Shown piece after piece: positions 38,801 through 50,392 of a stretch of DNA of 64,000 bases (positions are counted from its first letter, which is position 1; each line of letters starts with the position of its first letter). The notes under the pieces were generated by a model. The model was not told the origin of the DNA. It was given only the letters and a program-made list of their open reading frames with translations, and searched no databases. The position numbers and the translations under genes are program-made. The stretch is from Dirofilaria immitis (lineage: Eukaryota > Nematoda > Chromadorea > Rhabditida > Onchocercidae), in NCBI GenBank assembly GCA_024305405.1, contig JAKNDB010000105.1, forward strand, positions 2,480,001-2,544,000, written 5' to 3'.

Positions 38801-41800
38801 CCTCTATACATCACAATTTATAAAATTGAAATGTGTAACAAAACAAAATCATATAAATTATGAAAACTGCAAGAAACTCAGGCAATACTTAATCTTTTTT
38901 ATTGATATTTATTCGTCAGACATTAGTTCAACAAAAGTTTGCAATGAATTAAATTTATTAAAATATTAAATTTCTGAATTATAATATAGTTGTATAACAG
39001 GCAATATGTATCAAAAGATAATCTTAGTTATGTTGAGAAGAGCAGGTGAAACATTTTTTTTTCAATAATTGATGAAGAATTAGCTATTAATAATCTTCTA
39101 CTTATACCTTATTTTTCAAATTCATTTCTCTTCTTATCAGTTATTATCAATTACTTGATAATAACTGATAAAAAGTACCCATCAGTTTTTATTAATTAAT
39201 TTTATGATAAAAAATTATGCTATACGAAAATCTTTTGACTTTTTTTGCAATTTTATAAAATGTGAAGTTTGTTAGCATTTGACCATAATCCTTGATAATA
39301 ATTGTGTTTTTATTGTGTTTCTTCAATAAAATTAATTGCACAATTGAAAAACACAATTCATATGAGAAAAAACGATTTTGGATTTCAAACTTACTTGGGA
39401 ATTTTTATTTGATTATCCAATGACAACAAATTTGAATGAAATAATGAATAGGATGAGATCAAAATTTGCAAGCAATCCAACATTTTTATTAAAATCTTTT
39501 ATCTATTATTATGAGCGGTGGATAGAAAGTAGCAAGTTTTTTTGATCATATTAAATAAATTTAATAGTGATATTATCAAAAATTTGCTCTTCTAAAATGG
39601 GTTACTTTTTCCAGTTAATATTACTTTTTAATATAATAACAATTTGCCAGTATTTCCTGAATATATCGGTGAGAAAATGAACTAATGTCAATTTATTGAA
39701 CTAATGTCAATTTAATCAGAACATATTAATGCATTTGGTAATCTAGTTCATATAATATCATCATAAAATGAAAACTTAAAACTATTTTTGATCTCATTTA
39801 GAAAAATTTGAAGTCTTAATTGTTCTGTTTAGATAGTCTCGATTTGGAAAATTTAGTAAGTAGTAAACGCTTCGAATATAATTTTCTGGAAAAGAAAGAA
39901 AAGCACATATTTAGTCTTTCATTTTTATAACTCTAATAAGTTTGTTTTATGAAATTATAATTGAAATAGATATTGTTCAAATAGAAAATATCAAATTACT
40001 CAATGAAATGAAATTATTTGGTAGAAAATACAAAATCTTCTTTCGCATCAATTTTGAATGTTATTATTATATAACTTTAAAGAGCAATTAGATTATAAAT
40101 GAAACTTTTATCTGATGATTTAGAAAATGATCCAATATAACACAATCTGTGTAGCAATAAATTCAAATTATTAGAAAAATATTTTATTTTCTCGATTGAT
40201 AATTTTCAAAAATTATGTTTCCACGTTTTTTCTTCGATTTATATAATAAAGTCCAAATTTATATTCAAATCCTTTTTCAACAATTAGTTTGATTTTCAAT
40301 ATATGCAACAAATTACGATAATTCTTTGTTTATTTTCTCTAAACTAACTTCCTAATTTTATTTTTAGTCTTTCTTCCTTTTATTATTAGATTTATATTCA
40401 ATTTTAGATTTATTGATTGTTAGATAATCAGCCATCTTTCGATAAGATTGGATTCCCAGAACTGTTCCTTGATTATCGAAAGTGATGACATTTAATATTT
40501 CGATATTAATCTTAATATTCTCTGAATTTCAATTGTTCACTATCAGCTTACTTTAGATGAACATTTTTTGCTGATATTTTAATGTAATTGTTTATTATCT
40601 CTTACATAGCCATATTTTTTTATGGCTAGTAACGTTAGAAATCTTTTAAAATGAATAATATAAAAAAATCTTTGAAATTTTATTTTATATATTGAAACGC
40701 ATTTTGAAATATTTGAAACGCTTTTGCTTCTTTTAACGCATTAAGAACTATAGCAAAGCTACTTTAACAGACTTAAAATATAATTAATTCATATCATTTA
40801 TTTCATCAAGTAGTATGCCAAATTTTACCAAATTTCCCAATTGCCTTCATTATTTTCCCCAAAAAAGTTCCAATTTTCAACTTTTCTATTTCGCAACTAT
40901 GAACTTATTATACATTTTTTTCGTCAGTTCGGCCACTGCAAAGAACGAATCGCTTATCACAAATATAAAACTGTACTGAAATTCGTGAAATAACTAAAGA
41001 GAAAATACTGAAGAGAAAGCAGCAATGTCGAAATGATAAGTATAGGTAATTTGGTAAAAAAATACTATTAATGGTTATTTTTATCGATATTCCTCACCCG
41101 TATGCCGCTGAAGAATTTACTGAATTGATGGAAATTGGTATTTCTGTTTCTTTCATTTCAGTTACAACATTTGTGTTTTATGTACTTCATTAGTCATCGC
41201 AAAATTAATTTTTTCTGATTTATATTAGATGATTACATAAAAGTGCAGCACAACTTCTATGAATGCTATCAATTTATTGTCATTAGAATAGAAAATATAT
41301 CATTAGGGAGTATCTTTGAAGACTTTCTCAGTAGTGAAAAACAAAATTCATAGGATTAATTTATTTCAGTGTCCATCATAAATATTGCCATATTTTAAAA
41401 GAAAATGATCGGGATTAGTTGTATATTCAAATTTTTTATCGCTTTTCAAACAGAAAAAACAATTACCAAATTTTTTTTTTTTCAAGTATCAAAATATCAC
41501 TTAAATGATGCAATCTTCGTTGGGAAGTTACTCATAAAAATGCGGCAAATTACCATAAAAGTCCCATTTAAAGATGCTAGTTAGGCATAGCCATAAGTTT
41601 TATTAAGCCATTGTAAATTTGCATTTAAACCAATGAAATATTTTAGGAAAAATTATTCATTAGATATGGTGTTAGCAATTTAATTCTGATAAATTAATAT
41701 GTATCACTGTCACAAAAAAATTTTCTTCCATATAACGTATCTTATTTTTTCAGACACCATACCTCATCGATTCGAATGTTTTTCCTGTATGTCACTGAGT

Positions 41801-43355
41801 TACCAAGAACGCTGGGAGCATCTTCAATACATTTATACTTCCCTAAGGTTTTCGATTGATGATGTTATATATCATCTCTTAAATCCCTCAGTTTTGATCA
41901 AATCAGATAAAATTTTCATGTTTTGCAATCTTTTAAAGATTTTGGATTAAAATGATGATTGCTAGATAACTTTTTTAATATATTTATGTAGCTACTAATC
42001 TCGAGTAAAGGTTTAAATGAACTTAATGCTTTTTTCTTTATTTATGCAGCAATAAATGTAGAAGAGATGTAAGCACCTTCTTCTTCAGAGAACTTCTTCA
42101 GAGAAAGAAGAAGAAGGATTATGCATCTGTGAACAATGAAATTGAGAGGAAATAAAATTCCAAAATTCATCAACCATAAATATCTTTATGTTCGTCAAAA
42201 TTCCTAGAAGAAATCAAACATTAAAGTAATGTGTGGAAAATTAAAAAAGATGCTTCAAGCGACATAGAGAAAGTTAAAGAAACTTAAGTGTAACAATATA
42301 CCAAATTCTAAAATATTGCTATTATATCAATTTTCCTTCTAGATTTTAACTTAAGATAAACAACGTAATGCAATATTCAGATATTTACGAATCGATGCAA
42401 TGATCCACAACTTTCAAACCACATCCCTACTGTAATTTGTTCAACAATGTGCGTTAACTTACTGGAAGCCGATGTTGAAGCTGGTTTGTTGGTAGTTTAA
42501 TTCTTTGTCATTGAACTGACCAGATTAGTTCAGCTTATCCTATTTCTAAGCTAATGGAGATATAACATTGTGATTTCAATCAATGGATAAAAGTAAGTTG
42601 ACTATGTAGACTTCCTTTCATGACGATAAATACTTAGGGAACAACTTTCTTTGTTACGGTCTTAAGCTTGGGTAATTAAACCTCCGAATATAATGCGTCG
42701 ATGGTGATAATTTTTATCCGATAGTAAATATGTCGTCAAAGGAGGCGATAAAAAGCTTAATAATATGCATAAAAATATGGGAGATTATAGGTTTTAGAAA
42801 TTAGTTTGAAGAAGACATTATGCAAACTACGTGTTTTTCTTTGGATCTCTTATCGGAAATAACCAAAGTTTTTGTTAAAAAATATTATCATCTCCAAACA
42901 TATGGTTGAACATCAAACACTGACAGAGATTGGGAAACAAATATAAAATTTTATTTTAGTATTTTTACCGTTTGTTTAGCTTTAGTTCTTCCGTTTATCA
43001 AATTCCAATAGTTCTTCCAGGTGTATTCATTGGTTTTAAATTTATCCGTGGTTGTATGGATCGAGTACTAAGGAATGGTTTTAATGAAACTGCAATAAGA
43101 ACGCACCGCTTCCAAACAGTAATAATTTTAGTTTCTTATTTATTCATCATCAATAATTTATAAAATGAGGAAGAAGCAGAAGAATAATTATTTTCTAATT
43201 AGGTGAATCAATGTCGAAGCTTGCCTCGTGCTCATTTGTATAATTTGGATCGCAGACAACTTCATCCGGTATTCGGTGATGTACAATTGTGTACTTGTTA
43301 CGGCGATAGATGTAATGGTTCATCGAATACCATCAAAATTCAAGTTACAATATAA
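35861..43355 (+). CDS. Secreted Ly-6/uPAR-type cysteine-rich protein, ODR-2/HOT-like
   Basis: Exons: 35861-36032, 41754-41847, 42381-42483, 43021-43118 and 43203-43355 (TAA). The first exon encodes a signal-peptide-like start (MRSSNITFSVILMWYICYQAQS). The mature part has ten cysteines in Ly-6 order: FECFSC, FTNRC, VICSTMC, FIRGC, VNQC, QLCTC and DRCNG. The spacing and the elements CMDRVLRNGFNETA and CRSLPRA fit the nematode ODR-2/HOT family, whose C. elegans founder is a GPI-linked neuronal protein needed for olfaction. Here the C-terminus stops shortly after CNG (TIKIQVTI) with no hydrophobic tail, so a secreted form is likelier unless another exon exists. Joining exon 2 to exon 3 in frame needs one extra G in the run at 41847-41848. 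Other junctions agree in phase. Intron 1 is 5.7 kb and contains a giant palindrome. Confidence 0.8.
37144..38611. repeat. Left arm of a 1.47-kb inverted repeat (intron 1 of the Ly-6-like gene)
   Basis: This arm matches the reverse complement of 38937-40405 almost base for base along its whole length. Outer boundary: AAAATTGAATATAAATC; inner boundary: ATTCATTGCAAAC. The differences I could see are mostly one-base homopolymer indels (for example 5 against 6 T near 38338) and rare substitutions. The arm has no open frame or transposase-like coding. Within it lie a direct repeat (ATTGACATTAGTTC twice, 37836-37870) and a perfect stem-loop at 38377-38414. Confidence 0.95.
38377..38414. repeat. Perfect 17-bp stem-loop inside the left palindrome arm
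   Basis: TTATCAGTTATTATCAA is followed by the 4-nt loop GTAA and then its exact complement. The counterpart in the other arm is at 39134-39171 with loop TTAC. Confidence 0.9.
38612..38936. other. Unique 325-bp centre of the palindrome
   Basis: This single-copy AT-rich spacer separates the two arms. No coding signal was seen. If transcribed with intron 1 it would form the loop of a long RNA hairpin. Confidence 0.85.
38937..40405. repeat. Right arm of the 1.47-kb inverted repeat
   Basis: Reverse complement of 37144-38611. It starts GTTTGCAATGAAT and ends TTATATTCAATTTT, and similarity is lost immediately on both sides. It carries the mirrored stem-loop at 39134-39171. A substitution at the inner edge (TAA against TGA in the left arm) shows the two arms are not a literal copy. 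Confidence 0.95.
42661..42682 (-). other. SL1 spliced-leader-like sequence
   Basis: On the minus strand this 22-mer starts GGTTTAATTACCCAAG and ends CTTAAG. It matches the nematode SL1 leader at 20 of 22 positions, with the first 16 exact. It is not followed by the GT donor or an Sm site of an SL RNA gene, so it is not a functional SL gene. It sits antisense in intron 3 of the Ly-6-like gene. It could be a relic of a retrocopied trans-spliced RNA; chance is unlikely for a match this long. Confidence 0.6.
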
Positions 43356-46146
43356 TATTGTTGTTGATATGTTTTACTATTCTGCTGAGGATATCAAAGG
43401 CTGAAATTTTCTCAGTTTAAAATATTAGAATGATGACTTTTCTTTCTTGAACAAATTTAATATCTATGGATTGGATTCTCATAAAGAAGAAATATAAAGA
43501 ACTTAATACTATTATTTGTTTAGTTATTAGTTAGCATGAGAAGTAAGAAAAATTGTGCCTTGTTGTTATTGCTGTTGTTTAAATTAGATTATTCATAGAT
43601 GAATTTAACAATAAACATATCGATAGTTTTAAATACTGTAAAATAATATCACAGCATCCGAATTGAATATCGTTAATGACATTCTATAAAATTTTTCAAC
43701 TTCATCCGTCAAAGTCCAATGTGCAAGCTGTCTTTGAAATATTTGATGAAATTGATAAATGCAAATTTTGGAAATAGTTTGTCGTTACCGTTTTTTGTGC
43801 AATCGAATGCATAAGTATCCCTATATCATATCCATACAAACATGGCAGTCATTAATTCAACAATGCGTGAACCGACCAGCAAATACGACGTCACTCTATA
43901 CTTAGTTACTCAAGCATTACATCATATATAACCGAAACTTATATAATCCAAGCTATTTCATACCATTTTGACAATATGGTCGGAATTAAAGTATGCCATC
44001 TTGATCGTACATTTTTGGATGAGTAGTTTTGAGTGTTCGTAACAGCAGTTCTGGAGAGGATAGGGAAAGGGAGAAATGGAGGTGAGGGATTTGCTACTGG
44101 TATGACATTTGGGGTTGGAATTCAATGTTTAAAGAGGAGAATAGCCTTGATGGTTCCGATCTCTTATTATATCATGTGTTTGATTAAGTCTAAATGCGCA
44201 CAGGACATATGGGAGATAATTCAACGACATATGGGAATCTAACTAGTTTGATAATGGATAGTACTCGACATAGATGAAATGTGAGTTCAAGTTCTCAAAA
44301 TTGGGAAGTCAAGAAAGCTTGAGAAAAGAAAGGTGCCATATATGCTTCATTTCGCCTATCGCAATAATGTCATCGAAGTGGATGGTAAATGTTTAAGACA
44401 GCTGAAATTATAGGATGATTTTCTGGGATGTTCAGAGTTGATTTCATTCTAAGCGTAAGCCGATTGTAATGGTAAAGGTCGTGTTACTGATAGCAATTTT
44501 TGAATTCTTTTAGCATGTTTTATTTAAAGGGAAAGGTCGGTGTGGATAAAAATACTATTACTGGACGTTAAAAAATGTCTGGTTTAGAAAAAGTAATGAT
44601 GCACTTAAAGAGTTGCGTTGAAGCAATAGAATAATCTTTACATACGAGATAGAAGTACCGAATTTTGCGATTGGAAATGACATTAAATGAATTACCAACT
44701 TACTGGATGTTTCAAGGGCGTCATATTAATCTTTGTATATATTTTGAACTCTAACGCAGATTGGTTTCTAGTATCTGTAGCAGTAACAAAACTTTCTGTA
44801 AGGTTCAAGATATAGAATGGAAAGTTTATAAAATAAAGATTTGTCCCAGAACTGTTAAATATTTGATTCAAAAGATTTCCATTCGTGACCGTCGTTCGAA
44901 ATTAGGTTGAATACAGCGCGTAGAATATGGTAGCAAGAAACTGGATCGTTAGTTATATTTATTTTATCCTACGAAGAAACAATATCGTTTATCAGATTAA
45001 CTATGCAAGTGATTAATATTTCGAAGTAGATTTTGACAGACTGATCATAGGTGGGGAGAATAAATAAAAGTAGGTTTTCTCGAAATTGTCAGAGGTAACG
45101 TTGGGGAAATCTGAGGACAGTGGAGTGTAATCAAAATATGGTCCTTCTTTTTCGCTTACTTTCTTGCATCGAAGCATGATTTCCTAGATTTTCTAAAAAC
45201 TTGTATTAGTTTCTCCTGGAATAAAGACAATTTTGCAAGATCATAGGAGAGTAAGACTCAATTATTTTCCTGCTGTTCGCCAAGTGAGCAGGTAATTAAT
45301 TACCTGAATTGATAATAGGTCATTCTCAATTTCTCAAAGAATTATGGAAAGTTATTAATGGCAAAGTTTCTAAAGTTTTTTTGATTGATTGTTACAGCAC
45401 TGAATACCCGACATCTCTCCGTGGAAATGTTAGATCAGTTCTTTTAATTTTTTTGCTGAATATGGGTAAATAGAATTAGCTGAATGATGTTGTGAAATGC
45501 AATAAAAACGTATTGATATTGTTAGGAAAATAATTCAGATCACTTCTGTGTCATGTCGTATAGTAACACACTTTTTTTCTTTTTTAAATTAGTTTGTCGA
45601 AGTTGCAGAGCATCTCATAGAATTGTAAAACTAACATATAGATAAATGTTCGTACTAGCATTGTACTGATTAAACAATTAAAGTATTAATAATAAATGAT
45701 GGCAGAAAATCGAGATAATTTTATAAAATAATTTTATTTAATAATAAGTCATTTGTATTATGATGTACTATCTGTTCTCATCTTTATAATCAATTTTGAA
45801 TTACGATGTACTATCCATTATCTTTTTATATTCAGTTAAAGAGTATTAGGGCATTCTCAAGCAACAGACCCTTTCTCCTGGACTGCTATAAAAAAACATA
45901 GCAGTTAGTACTACAAGAAACATCAGCAAATGCTAGATTACATAAAATCCATATTAAGTGCTAGACTACAAGAATTTCACAACAAATAATAGCATGATTT
46001 GAAAGTCATTAAGCATGGAAATGGCTTTCTGTATTGTTACTATAGTTTTATTTTTTCATATTTGTTCCTTCGCATAAACTATTATGTTAGTCCCACTATT
46101 CAGTATTGCTGGTGAAATCTCGGATTTTATATTCTTTTACTTCCAG
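43356..46146. other. Intergenic block with a GC-richer decayed segment
   Basis: The stretch at about 43850-45540 is visibly less AT-rich than its surroundings and has short protein-like runs in all frames, broken by many stops (for example IKSKCAQDIWEIIQRHMGI at 44186-44241). This looks like an old, heavily mutated mobile element or pseudogene; I could not identify the family. The rest, including the stretch just before the zinc-finger gene, is ordinary AT-rich sequence. Confidence 0.4.
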
Positions 46147-49100
46147 ATGATGAAATATCCGGAAATAATAACGCTTGATAATAGTGATGACGATGACAGC
46201 GGTGGGAATAGTTCACTAAGTCGATATGTGGAGCAACTGCCTCAATTATTCATGAGAAACCTCTTAATTTCTCAGCACTTCAACCGAAGGTTGTTTTTAT
46301 TTGTAATGACTGTTTCTAGTGTACACTCCCGCACTATAGATTCATTTCTGGAGGAATTTTTCGATAAAGTTTATATCAGTTGACTTAAATAATTTGTATA
46401 ATAAATAAATTTCTAGTTGAAGTGCTGATGAGAAAAAAATCAGAAAAGGATTATATTTTTAAGGAAAGCAAAAAGATAGTGAAAAATGCGTTATTACAGC
46501 GAACTGCAGTTAGCAAACTACCACCGTGTACTACAGTTTCCCATCCATTTTGTCGAGTTAGGATTCCGGAAACTCCTGATACAATGATATTGCAAAGAAC
46601 TTCCTTGTCGGCGTCACATATTGAACAGCAGCCACGTTTGGAACTTCGAAATCGAGCTATGTTAGATACGGGAAATGATACTGTTGACACAACTCTGCCC
46701 TTATCACGTACAGAAAATAATTTGGATTCGTATTGCTATGAAAGTTATGATCCAAAAGCACCACCATTTGAGGCGCAACAGTTCAGTGCCAAATTTCAGG
46801 TAGATTCATTTTTTTTTGTTTTTAAAACTGTAACTGTATTAAAAGCGCTAAGAACCGCAGTATTGATGTATCTTTCGCTGTTAAGTATCAATAGGCTAAA
46901 TAACGAATGAATTTAAATGAACAGTTTGGTAGCTGTAAGTCGCAATGAATTCATTCACGATTTGTCATCGAACTGCCATAAATAAATACAATGCACAGAA
47001 TGACCGAAATTGCTAAAAGATTTTGTTGAATGATTTCAATGATGTAACAGTTCTCTTTCTAATTATTTGAATGTTTTCAGTGTTCCGTTGAAAATTGCCG
47101 GATGTTGCTTTCAAATAATATAAGTTTCATGTTCCATTTATGGGCTCATTTAACAGAGTTCAACTACGGCACTGGTCTCAATTGCCCTCGAGAGATGCAT
47201 CGATTTTGCCGTTGTCCACAGTGCTTGCATTTATTCCCTACTGCATATCGCCTGCAGATCCATTATGATAATGTACATAGTGTAACGCCGTCTTCATCCA
47301 CATGTAAAATATGTGAAATTACTGTAGATGAGGTATGTTTGTAACCTTTTATCAGTTTCATTTAGCAAATTATAAGCGTGCAAAAACTCATCTTGTTTAG
47401 CTTGTCGGTGGTTAGAAATTTAATATTCATGGATAACTGCGACTGATTGTATGTTCTTGAATCAACTCATGAGCATTAGAATTCATGCGGAATTCAAATC
47501 GTATGATTTATTGAAACTTTAGGTCGTGTGCTATTTTCGATAAATTGATAGTTTCTTGTGATTTAAAAGATTCATGCTTTACTTGATTATAAACAAAGCA
47601 CTTTATTGTATGAAACTTTATGAGATCTCAATTTTAAATATCGAAAACTCTATTCATTATGATTTCAGAGTAAGCATGGGCGAATTCATGGTGATTTCGA
47701 TGCTCCATTTCATTGTAGAAAGTGTAGATACAGAACTTCGATGAGATCCCATTTTGTAGATCATTTTGTTCGATTCCATTCAAATACACGTACTTTATTG
47801 TGCCCTTTTGTCTTTACTGTTATGTCATACCGAGAGAGAACACATTATCTGTGATAACTGAACGCGAATATGTTAGGCATTTTTGCTACATCAGGAAGGT
47901 AAAGCATTTTAAAACTATGATTAAGTAACGGTTTTGTGAACGGACTTTTTAATTTTACATATTTTTATCATTTTTACATTAATTTATTAGTTGCATAATT
48001 CGAAATGAAATTGTAATTGTCGAAGTAATGCCATTATTCTTTTAATCCAGAAAACTATGGCTGTGATCAGTGTTCTTTGAAATTTATAAGATATGCTGAT
48101 AAAATAACTCATCGAAAGGATCATTCTCAGCCAAACTTAAAATGGATCTCAAAAAGTGTTCAAATACACACAAAACGAAAGGTAAAGTATTGAGTTATAT
48201 TTTGTATGCTCATTAATCCCTTTCCAACACTACTAGTAATTAAGAAAAATACTAAAATCTTTTAATGAAAGCTGTAGATTGAAAAAGATTTGAAGATTGG
48301 AAAAAAATTTGCTTATTTAAAAAACATGAATAGAACAGCAAAGTAGTCGCAAATTTTGCAAGGGATAATTTAGGCTTTAATGATCTTAATTTAATTGTGT
48401 TAATGTTAAATCATTTTGCCCTTTTCTAGTTTGAATGAGGCTATTATTCTACCTGAATTAAATTTTGTGAAAAGAAGTTTTTAACAGAAATAGTTTTAAC
48501 TTCAGCTAATGTTTGTAGGTCTCGTTAGAAATACTGCTAATTTTTTTAGGGCCGCAAATTATGGTTAAGAAAGAAGAAAAGGAAATGCGCAGAATGTAAT
48601 GAAAGGCTAAATAATATATGCGAACATTTCAAGCGCATGTATTGTTGTTCTCATTGCGATTATCGTACAAATTGTCACACTGCGTCACAGCGACATGAAT
48701 TCATCAATTGCAGGAAAAACGAGGAGGGATGACGAGGCAAATTTAAGCTTTATCATTATTTAACAAAGCTTATAAATGAGATGTGAAAGACATTTATATT
48801 ACTGCCATTATTATTTGAACTGCCATCACACAGCTAAAATGCTTATTAAGTCTACTTAATTGATTATGATAAAAAAGAAATATTAAATCAACTAAGCTAT
48901 CATTTTATCTTCGCTGTTATCGACGGTTAGGCGATAACTTAGGTAAAATATAGACACCAACGAATATCACCGTTTATTTATATAAATTATTCGATCATAT
49001 TATATTAACGTTTTTTTTTTGCATTTTTATATTTAGTAGATGTTGCTAACTAGATAAATGAAAAATAAAGAAATAAATGTTATGCCAATACGAAATTCTA

Positions 49101-49903
49101 GTGGGAGGAGCAATTTTATTCATGTAGTTCATGAACATAAAAAGTAAACATTATGCTAAGGAAGTTATATCAGATAATTGATTTTCTATTTCAGAACACA
49201 ATTATTACCATCGCTAATTGTGTGTAATCGTTGTAAACGTACATCATGTATTAAACGAGACATCCTGGATCATGTGCGTGATTGTAGTGGAGGGCGATGT
49301 ATCGTTATTGATTTGAAGCAGGAAAAGAGCAATATTTTCAGCCAATATAACGATGAATTAGAGGTCAGCCATTATCCTGAAAAAAGTAAAATACGTTATT
49401 TTAGTAAATTAGTTTTAAAAGCAGGAAGATTATTCGTCCCTGAAATAAATATTGTATAAAAACTGATAGCATGAAAATTAGTAATGAAATGCTGGTTTGA
49501 TCGTCATACTTTTTGAGATCATTTGATAAGCCTTGCTTATTAAACATTATTATATCGTGTACTAAAATCTTTGAAGTAGCATTTCATTTCCAAAATTTAT
49601 AATGATGTAGTTTTGCAGCGTTTTATCTATCAGTTTCAGTACTGATCGTTTTATTAAATAGAAAAAGGAACTTGTGGAAAATTGGCGGGTTTATTAGAAA
49701 GTGCTTTGTCATGTTTCGAATTATCTTTATTTTTGTAGATGAAAATTTTTGCTCTTCGTCACCAAGAGGGCAATGCAAAATTTGATGATCATGATGTCGT
49801 GGCGGATTTATATAATTGTCATCTACGCAGTCAGAATTCTTTGTCGCCCTCTTTAATCAAAGCAAATATGGAGCTGAACAACACACGCCTGCACATTTTG
49901 TGA
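46147..49903 (+). CDS. Multi-C2H2/C2HC zinc-finger protein, probable transcription factor
   Basis: Exons: 46147-46289, 46417-46799, 47081-47332, 47669-47898, 48051-48181, 48550 to about 48736, 49195-49363 and 49739-49903 (TGA). The ATG directly follows TTACTTCCAG, so an SL trans-splice start is plausible. The N-terminus is acidic (TLDNSDDDDSGG) and then disordered. Zinc-binding units follow: CSVENC...HLWAH, CPQC...HYDNVH, CKIC...HGRIH, CRKC...H, CPFC...HFLLH, CDQC...HRKDH, CAEC...H, CSHC...H and a terminal CNRCKRTSC...HVRDC. Spacing is irregular, unlike KRAB or Kruppel arrays; I do not recognise a named ortholog. Single T gaps at 47806-47809 and 47880-47884 break the fifth finger, and the exon 1-2 join also needs correction. 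The exon at 48550 ends at a stop unless a GC donor at 48737 and one extra G are assumed, so the last two exons are less certain. Confidence 0.75.
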
Positions 49904-50074
49904 GCTTTATGCGAAATTTATAAACAGACGACAGTTATGTATATCATATTCTCATACATCATATTATCTAATAAGTCATGTGGTAGAAATAAGTTTTCAT
50001 TTACATGAAGTGGACGAATTTCGTTATAGAAGCTATTTAAAACTGTACAGTTACGTAACGTTACTCTTACAAAT

Positions 50075-50126
50075 ACTAGCTTAGTTATTTATTACGTATT
50101 ACTAGCTTAGTTATTTATTACGTATT
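50075..50126. repeat. Tandem duplication, 26 bp x 2, exact
   Basis: The unit starts ACTAGCTTAGTTATTT and is repeated immediately without change. Confidence 0.85.
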
Positions 50127-50323
50127 AATTATCAAAATCAAAGCAGATACTTATCAGATTCACCTGAACAGAATTTATTGAAAATATCGTAAATTGCAAA
50201 TCATATTTCAATGATTCGCTTATGTAGTCCTAAGCACTGTTCTGGAAATCCACAGAAATAGGAAGTTATGAATCAAGTTTTTCAGGAAGAAAATTTGTCC
50301 GAGGCCGCGATTTTCTTTTGCTG

Positions 50324-50392
50324 ATATGCTCAAATATTCTTAAGTATCGTTTCATCAAAATATGCTCAAATATTCTTAAGTATCGTTTCATC
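50324..50392. repeat. Tandem duplication, period 36 bp
   Basis: The unit ATATGCTCAAATATTC... is present twice and exact over 33 bp, with three A bases between copies. Confidence 0.85.

Noticed and set aside
37144..40405. Palindrome as an inverted-repeat DNA transposon
   Set aside because: The 1.47-kb arms and the centre carry no transposase coding, and no target-site duplication is visible at the outer ends.
42661..42682. Functional SL1 RNA gene
   Set aside because: The GT donor after the leader, the Sm-binding site and the SL RNA stem sequences are all absent.
46451..46690. Minus-strand 79-residue open frame
   Set aside because: It is antisense to the second zinc-finger gene exon, whose plus-strand reading continues into the C2H2 exons.
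98..49903. Programmed frameshifting or widespread pseudogenisation to explain the many broken frames
   Set aside because: All breaks are single-base losses in homopolymers with no shared slippery motif, and the protein on both sides is conserved; consensus error is simpler.
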